NCBI GenBank assembly: GCA_023424585.1
Contig: JAFADT010000602.1
Span: 1 to 21,061 of the forward strand
Length of the DNA stretch: 21,061 bases
Reading direction: 5' to 3'
From: Pseudomonadota bacterium
GTDB taxonomy: Bacteria > Myxococcota > Myxococcia > Myxococcales > Myxococcaceae
A model generated the notes under the pieces. The model had not been told where the DNA came from, did no database searches, and saw only the letters and a program-made list of their open reading frames with translations. The translations under genes were made by a program, and so were the position numbers. Each line of letters opens with the position of its first letter. The first letter of the stretch is position 1. Shown piece after piece: positions 17,601 through 21,061 of the stretch.

Positions 17601-20165
17601 GCGCGCGAAGGTGCCGCTGTCGGCGTCGTACGCGAGCAGCCGCGTGGTGACGCCATCCGCCACGTTGAGCACCTGAAGCACCACGTCGCGCCCATATGCG
17701 TAGGCCAGCCAGCCCGGCCGGCCGCGCCCCTGGTCGGTCAGCGCCTCGGAGGTGTTCCAGGTCACGCCATCGAAGCGCCACAGGTAGCGGTCGGTCCCCA
17801 CCAGCTCGTTGCCAGACACGGACGGCACCGGCGGCCATGAGGGCCGGGGCACCTGCGTGACGGAGGACAGGCGCAGGTCTTCCGCGTCCACGCCCTGCCC
17901 CGCCTGGAACTGGTAGTCCGCGTCCCAGCGGCGCACGCGCAGGGCGTAGCGGCCGGTGGCGTTGGAGTCCAGGGCCTCGCACCACGCCACCATGGAAGGA
18001 CCGTCCGCCCAGGCCATCTCCGTCTGCCGGGGCCCCAGCTCCACGTCCAGGGAGCCGCCGTCGCTCCACCGGTGGTCGCCGTCCAGCCACGCCAGCGACA
18101 CCGTCCCCTTGCCGTTGAGGTGCTGCCACAGCAGGTAGCGCTCGCCGCGCGCGAGCACCTGCATCGTCCGGCCGCGCACCGCGGGCGCATCGCCGCCACT
18201 CCACGCGCGCCGCTGCCAGTCCCACGTGAGCCGGTAGAGGTTGTCACCGGCGCCGTCGAAGCCGGAGACGACGGACAGCAGGAAGCGCTCTCCGGCGGCG
18301 AGCCGGGCGCCCGTCGCCCTCGGGAAGGACAGCCACGAGGTGCCGGCTTCGCCCGAGTACGGCTCCCACTCCCACGCGCGCAGCGTGCCGCGCCGGAACG
18401 GGAGCACGCGCACCTCGTCGCCCACGCGGAAGGTCAGCCCGAAGAAGTCCATGGAGGTGACGCCCGCGAGCGTGTCCGCGTCCAGCGCCTGCTCCCCGTC
18501 GTAGACGAGCCCCTCGCTGGAAGTGGAGCGCTGCCAGCGCCCCGTCCACGTGTGGACCTGGAGGCTCAGCCGCCTGCGCTGCGCATCCAGCCAGCAGGTG
18601 ACGGCGTAGTCCGGCCCCAGCCAGACGAAGGGCGTGTTGCCGGTGGCGCCGAAGCCCGCGGGCGGCGTGACGGTCAGGTCCCGCTCGCAGATGTCCAGCG
18701 AGATGGCGCCGTCGTACGTGAAGGTGCCGGTGGCGCCCTCGGGATAGGTAACGCGCGTGAGCGCGCCCGGGTGGGCCGCGCCCTCCTCCAGCGCATAGGC
18801 GAACACGTAGCCGGGCAGGCTGCGCCCGGCAGGGTCCTGCTCGGTGATGCCCGTGAGGAAGCGCTTGCAGAGGTCTGCGGACGACGCGGCGGGGGTGCCG
18901 GGCAGGGCCTGGGGCCGGGCGTAGTCCAGCGTCACGCGGTACAGCTCTCGACCCGCGTCGTCCAGGACGCGCAGCTTGTCGAGGTAAAGCGTCTCGTAGC
19001 GGTCCTGGAAGGCGTTGGGGGTGGTGAGGTTCTCCGGCGCCACGCCGTCGGCGGCGGGCACGAGCACCTTGTGCGGATCCTGGTACTCGTGGACGGTGGC
19101 CGTGTACCACTTGGGCGCGTAGTCCAGCGCCACGCTCCGGCCGCCCACGCCGGTGATGCGCGAGAGGTAGCAGGCCTTGGTGTACGGCAGCCCGTCGGGG
19201 CCCACGCGCTGCTCGACGGTGGGGAGCAGCCCGTCCGCGCCGCGCTCGAAGCCGTTGTACGCGTAGGTGACGCGGTCGCCGTAGCGGTCCACGCGCGCGA
19301 CCAGGTTCCACGCGCGTGCGTACTGCGCCTGGCCCTCCCCGCGCGTCGAGCTGCCTACCCAGCCGCCCCGCTCGCCGCCGAAGCGCACGCCCCACTCGAT
19401 GCCGTGGCCGGCGCTGGTGGCGAAGCCCTGGGAGGTGACGGAGACGCCACCGCCGAAAACCCGCTGCGTGCCCGAGTCGTCCACCGCCACCCAGCGCTCG
19501 TAGGTCGGGTAGTAGCGCACGCGCCAGAAGCTGAAGTCCTGCGGCTCGAAGCCGAGCCCGCCCGCCGCCACCGCGAGCACCTGGGCGCCGTCCGCGCCGG
19601 CCTGCTCCGACAGGACGAAGGACTGCTCGTGGATGGGATCCTCCACGTCCCAGGGGCCCTGCCCGCTGACGGTGGCCTCGGGGGACAGGGGGAGGCCGGC
19701 TCCGGCGAAGGCGGCGATGAGCTCCCGCGAGACGTGGGGTCCACCGAGCCGCGAGCCCAGCGCCGCGTCCAGCAGCGCGCGGACCCACGGGCGGGTGGTG
19801 GGCACCAGCCGGTTGCGAGCGCCTCCGGACTCCAGGCTGAAGCGCCGCGCGGCGAGCGACAATCCGCCATCCGACTCCGCGACGATCCGCTCGCGCGGGA
19901 GCATCCAGCCCAGGCCGACCACGCTCGTGGGCGCGTCGAGGTTCCAGCGCGTCGCGGCGAGGTGGATGGAGCTGTCATAGGAGAGGCCCAGGTCGACCGC
20001 GAGCGTGTCGTCTCCGAGCTTCCCGGGGAGCTGGACCAGCGGGCGCTGGTAGCTCACCGAGCCTCGAAAGAGGTTGATGCTCTGCCTGAGGGAGCCGACG
20101 TCGGTCGAAGCGAATTGGGCAGGACGCTGCGGGGGGACCTGGTGGGGGGCGAGCGAGGAGGGCAT
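11607..20165 (-). CDS. Giant RHS/YD-repeat protein with unrecognised C-terminal tail (candidate toxin shell)
   Basis: The protein is 2852 aa from the chosen ATG. The N-terminus (DVGSLRQSINLFRGSV, then APTSVVGLGWMLPRERIV) matches the start of large RHS proteins related to the TcB/TcC shell of Tc toxins. Residues about 505-930 are Trp- and Tyr-rich and may form a propeller-like region. About 1420-1565 and 1685-1810 look like carbohydrate-binding-type beta-sandwiches (SGRWTW, ELWVDDVGFYP). YD-type repeats occur near 2035 (YDCLGR), 2082 (YDALSR) and 2305 (YDGLGR). The RHS core ends with GLYNLNARLLDPVLGRFYAP, near 2530-2550, and VDRTG at 2574-2578. The 274-aa tail after it has several Gly/Ala-rich hydrophobic stretches and fits no toxin family I know. 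No signal peptide is seen. An in-frame ATG at 20249 is an alternative start; no strong ribosome site precedes either. It leads a three-gene operon. Confidence 0.9.
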   Translation of the reverse strand: MPSSLAPHQVPPQRPAQFASTDVGSLRQSINLFRGSVSYQRPLVQLPGKLGDDTLAVDLGLSYDSSIHLAATRWNLDAPTSVVGLGWMLPRERIVAESDGGLSLAARRFSLESGGARNRLVPTTRPWVRALLDAALGSRLGGPHVSRELIAAFAGAGLPLSPEATVSGQGPWDVEDPIHEQSFVLSEQAGADGAQVLAVAAGGLGFEPQDFSFWRVRYYPTYERWVAVDDSGTQRVFGGGVSVTSQGFATSAGHGIEWGVRFGGERGGWVGSSTRGEGQAQYARAWNLVARVDRYGDRVTYAYNGFERGADGLLPTVEQRVGPDGLPYTKACYLSRITGVGGRSVALDYAPKWYTATVHEYQDPHKVLVPAADGVAPENLTTPNAFQDRYETLYLDKLRVLDDAGRELYRVTLDYARPQALPGTPAASSADLCKRFLTGITEQDPAGRSLPGYVFAYALEEGAAHPGALTRVTYPEGATGTFTYDGAISLDICERDLTVTPPAGFGATGNTPFVWLGPDYAVTCWLDAQRRRLSLQVHTWTGRWQRSTSSEGLVYDGEQALDADTLAGVTSMDFFGLTFRVGDEVRVLPFRRGTLRAWEWEPYSGEAGTSWLSFPRATGARLAAGERFLLSVVSGFDGAGDNLYRLTWDWQRRAWSGGDAPAVRGRTMQVLARGERYLLWQHLNGKGTVSLAWLDGDHRWSDGGSLDVELGPRQTEMAWADGPSMVAWCEALDSNATGRYALRVRRWDADYQFQAGQGVDAEDLRLSSVTQVPRPSWPPVPSVSGNELVGTDRYLWRFDGVTWNTSEALTDQGRGRPGWLAYAYGRDVVLQVLNVADGVTTRLLAYDADSGTFARAPRTLPALSPGEDSGYPAATGEDFIVASNTVWYRGAAPGWKGPESEQPVYEGAPEGTDFFSVVDAAPDFTGWRLPPGAGAARIALALLENGRAKATSTIAGQTFVSPLSPEGLLSPPRAGKSPAGPSTLVTYPQTAPDFERAPSLTLHRFVGGDIQGALVDFPVRSLSIDTGLGERLRTVWSFDRVSAACDPSGEIIKYYRSTAWDGCDDPSAARAGRTVTTYDNGATGEGLSMLDGQPLQTLTFEGAALFAAPASAALGLTPDVPPGTPVPEALSALFPSEAALSAQAVYEARRVDGRALYWSVEDPTTRRRYTVDSDEDPRSPTAVRGYTGGLVASETNTWEVFTSRAGFTSLQDAARGTWSEVALHGAYVRPASIRSMQDGLALETRYGYLGGLPAPLTGGTTSESFDTRDVHGVTWTTEMATTFAAEVPAYRALAWENVLTSVAQMRTRVRPKDGVDTVSACAATTYGPFETAGGCTVLDVSARYDWGGPTASDGARFPFGAATVPPEWFTRTRILTRDARGIATLSKDASGMAHSTRVDASGQLPLLMVTNADLAAQEADACGFESQEPVAAWSFTGGAAITSERAHTGVRCAWLPGGDAAVERAPLTPADNARTYVAGCWYARPRGAAAGASPVLTITVTSGSTVVGEPLRLALDDTSGRWTWVQAAIALGEYRARLASEGPLSIRLRVDAGGGELWVDDVGFYPREANVMAQAFEPGTWKLTANVGPGGLTSRAFYGPTRRMVGQVRADGQLKGVQLEFSSRQRNATFEPGDPNTQVALQATRGGTVQTFRDGEAWRDAWTPSAEGAWRADSGLLLHEGTTAASLTATAPEAEEWALYVEPTAVDGGPVRLSPGFGFTVGTAARLTWDAGWRLDVGGQGVSPVGAGASSPASLLLVVTGGRLLFWTDGGLVFSVAAGVRGGAALTSGTGALGLRNLAWMEGPVIQARLQDSTGADRQLQALGGGTYLVNQLIEDALGRTIVKTKSVPGDFGSGAALAPLLYRTGLVDLPAFQASLAGSGVMAGDATDYWNGEAGRSADGGYPYSRRLLEASPLGRTVEVGLPGAAWAIVEPYTTSADSRPTAKVRYAPDAAVLPGLDLPATDFRVTTFISPVGERRLRVRDAKDAALAVLVPLVDGSTYVSAMDLGMEPTGTRTRVILPDGWRSGTDAAIVRDYDCLGRLLRESTPDAGETRYVHDRGGSARFAQTAADAAEGRITWTTYDALSRMTARGHVTAEWNEPLLLERAELPGWPLTEPGSGAVTTGVWRYDGDGWDALALGQLVGSRSQDTGAPATVDSAYRWTPLGQLEARTLRVTWDDGEEAAPLEVTFGYDNTNALVRLGLPRELLPQPGPLRYGRDVQGNITSIQDEAGTELASFAWDAMARVRASRSGPVTWALEYDSPGHLLRSAASAGTSATQAYTFAPDSNVRGTSAVLGAHREQLAYGYDGLGRITASDTVEGTDAPERFQYEGDLNGNIRELSGARLSYAPGGNRLDRVAWPDGGETSFTWRADGTVSSRRTRGTGPVDLDFAYAPGMALPRRIQVRPGASDARTVEYAYDADGVRVATRVKGSDGEQREVRFPGENQPLFVTGGRSGTVLYVPGPTGCPLVYRDGVRYHASSDRLRSTRALFDAQGTLVEGFGYAAFGATREATGAAPWMRLRFSGAEYDAETGLYNLNARLLDPVLGRFYAPDPADEFPSPYTYAGNHPTTRVDRTGAISSGARAAVIVFSGIATAAGTVAGLVVDVTTMGRTAGLSALASSLSAAGWNGMTYALTADDWSWKDFAGMVGVGAVSGFIRGGISGGIQGRARAGREEKVRGFTQHAGLLADAAAKPDASRATKAKKWMSEATYWDKLQKKLSPAQDAWEQFAVALPHSALGNTIGYTVAGLVSIPLTNLVTLAVYGENEFGAGWKDALNVFLDGAWGLTVGVSGTSFGYVKNRYKLKERLTRKLESAGSAVLEGLSDLSVMGSSGGMDLGPAGRLIGPFGIS

Positions 20166-20479
20166 GACGGTCCAGGGAGTGGATTCGATGGGCGCCCGTG
20201 ATCCGCGGCGCGAGGCCCGCCGTCTTGCGTGGAGCGTGCCAGCACGCATCCAGGCCCGCGCGGGAGCGCCTCCCTGGGGAACACGGCGATGGAGCACGGG
20301 CTGACGCGTTGCCTGGACACGCGTGTGCGTTCGCGCGGAACGCACGGCGGCCTGGGGTGCCCACCTCTCCCCGCGCACGCGCGGATCCCTGGATCCTCGC
20401 CATCGCCTGCGTCAGCCTGTCGCGCGGTTCCTGTGCGCCCTCCCCGCCCGCTGCCAGTGAAGGCGCATCCCCAGCGGGT
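20166..20479. other. Upstream region of the RHS operon
   Basis: This 314-bp gap lies between the stop of the right-hand gene and the RHS start, both on the minus strand. It should carry the RHS promoter. No convincing gene is seen. It contains ACGCGT twice (in 20304-20326), a 10-bp palindrome ACACGCGTGT (20317-20326), and GGATCC twice near 20382-20397. No standard -35/-10 pair could be assigned. Confidence 0.7.
20325..20345. terminator. Perfect 8-bp stem hairpin upstream of the RHS gene
   Basis: GTGCGTTC (20325-20332) and GAACGCAC (20338-20345) are exact inverted repeats around a 5-base loop GCGCG. It lies 135 bases past the stop of the upstream minus-strand gene and 160 bases before the RHS start. 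It lacks a T-tract. It could end the upstream transcript or act as an operator for the RHS operon. Confidence 0.35.
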
Positions 20480-21061
20480 TCACGGCTTCGGCGCGGGCTC
20501 CTGGGCCGGAGGGTCGCGCAGGTCCGCGCGCACCACGGCGTCGCCGAAGCGCTCCACGTTGCTCAGCCACGCCGCCGCGTTCTTCACGTAGCGCGCGGTG
20601 CCCGCCGTGTCCCACTTGTTGTAGAGGCGCGTGAAGCCACCGTCGAAGATGGCCCGCTTGCCACCGTTGTCATAGAAGGCCGCCACCAGGTTGCCCGCCG
20701 AGCCATGAAGCAGCGGCGTGAGCTGCGGGCTCGGCTGGATGGTGGCGATGGTGATGCCCTCATAGAGGTACTCGAGGCCCGTGGTGAGCAGGTGTCGGCG
20801 CAGCAGCCCCGGCCCCGCCCCATCCTTCCGCAGGCCGACGGTCTGGTCTCCCATGACGTCCCCCACCATGCTCGTGCCCAGCAGCGCCTTGCCCACCACG
20901 TTGGCGTCCGCGTAGTAGGGCGCGTTGTCGCCCCAGATGTACACACCGTGTCCCGCGTCGAAGAACTCCTTGATGACCTTCACGTGCTCGGGCGTCAGGT
21001 GCTGCGTCGAATCGGAGATGATCCACAGCTGACACGCCTTCTGGAGTCCCTTGCGCAGCTC
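20480..21061 (-). CDS. Partial protein with possible glutamine-amidotransferase-like fold (C-terminal part)
   Basis: The frame is open to the window edge, so the N-terminus is missing; 193 residues are visible. The start of the visible part reads LWIISDSTQHLTPEHV, then VIKEFFDAGHGVYIWGD, then PYYADANVV. This alternation of a strand with Asp, a helix, and a Gly-rich strand ending in GD resembles class I glutamine-amidotransferase-like or DUF4350-type domains, which often lack catalytic residues. The later part has AIFDGGFTRLYNKWDTAGTA, here given as AIFDGGFTRLY and KWDTAGTARYV, and ends with a Pro-rich tail. A carbohydrate, cofactor or sensor role cannot be read. It is transcribed in the same direction as the RHS gene but separated by 314 bases with a hairpin, so a shared operon is doubtful. 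Confidence 0.75.
   Translation of the reverse strand, partial: ELRKGLQKACQLWIISDSTQHLTPEHVKVIKEFFDAGHGVYIWGDNAPYYADANVVGKALLGTSMVGDVMGDQTVGLRKDGAGPGLLRRHLLTTGLEYLYEGITIATIQPSPQLTPLLHGSAGNLVAAFYDNGGKRAIFDGGFTRLYNKWDTAGTARYVKNAAAWLSNVERFGDAVVRADLRDPPAQEPAPKP

Noticed and set aside
15129..17840. Open frame of about 900 codons on the plus strand inside the RHS gene
   Set aside because: Composition is Arg/Gly/Ala-rich and featureless, with no ribosome site; the minus-strand RHS frame is continuous across it and has recognisable domains.
18072..20201. Open frame of about 700 codons on the plus strand over the RHS N-terminus
   Set aside because: Same antisense codon-bias artefact; no domain or start signal.
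1..21061. Insertion sequences, tRNA or rRNA genes
   Set aside because: I saw no transposase motif, terminal inverted repeats with target duplications, tRNA-like cloverleaf or rRNA segment; a tRNA scan would be needed to exclude small RNA genes fully.

Overview
The window is about 70% GC, with strong G/C bias at third codon positions and long antisense open frames that shadow real genes. Together with multihaem cytochromes, giant RHS proteins and many genes of unknown function, this suggests a myxobacterium (Myxococcales, for example the Corallococcus/Myxococcus/Archangium group). That assignment rests on style and gene content; there is no rRNA or phylogenetic marker here.

Layout, left to right. 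(1) Positions 2-880 (+) hold the 3' end of a beta-rich protein of unknown function, followed by a terminator-like hairpin and a second, perfect 24-bp hairpin between convergent genes. (2) Positions 7383-1082 (-) form a tight three-gene operon: a LodA/GoxA-type cysteine tryptophylquinone (CTQ) oxidase, its LodB-like flavoprotein maturase with a GTGA overlap, and a secreted five-haem c-type cytochrome that carries an inserted carbohydrate-binding-like beta-sandwich. (3) Positions 7384-7743 form a divergent intergenic region. It contains three copies of TGACNNGTCA spaced exactly 21 bp apart. (4) Positions 7744-9602 (+) hold three VOC-superfamily (glyoxalase/bleomycin-resistance fold) genes of different subtypes. 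(5) Positions 20165-9649 (-) form a second operon: a 2852-aa RHS/YD-repeat protein, then two beta-rich proteins that look like diverged paralogues of each other, the last two overlapping by ATGA. (6) At the right edge is the 3' part of a gene whose product resembles a glutamine-amidotransferase-like or DUF4350-type fold.

How the parts may work together. The lodA-like/lodB-like/cytochrome operon looks like one redox unit: the flavoprotein makes the CTQ cofactor, the quinoprotein oxidises an amino acid or amine, and the cytochrome may accept electrons in the cell envelope. The RHS operon looks like a toxin-delivery shell with an unrecognised C-terminal cargo and two dedicated partner proteins. 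The operator array lies between the redox operon and the VOC genes and could control either or both. The strongest candidates for something undescribed are the CTQ-plus-multihaem arrangement, the phased operator array, and the RHS operon with its duplicated partner genes.
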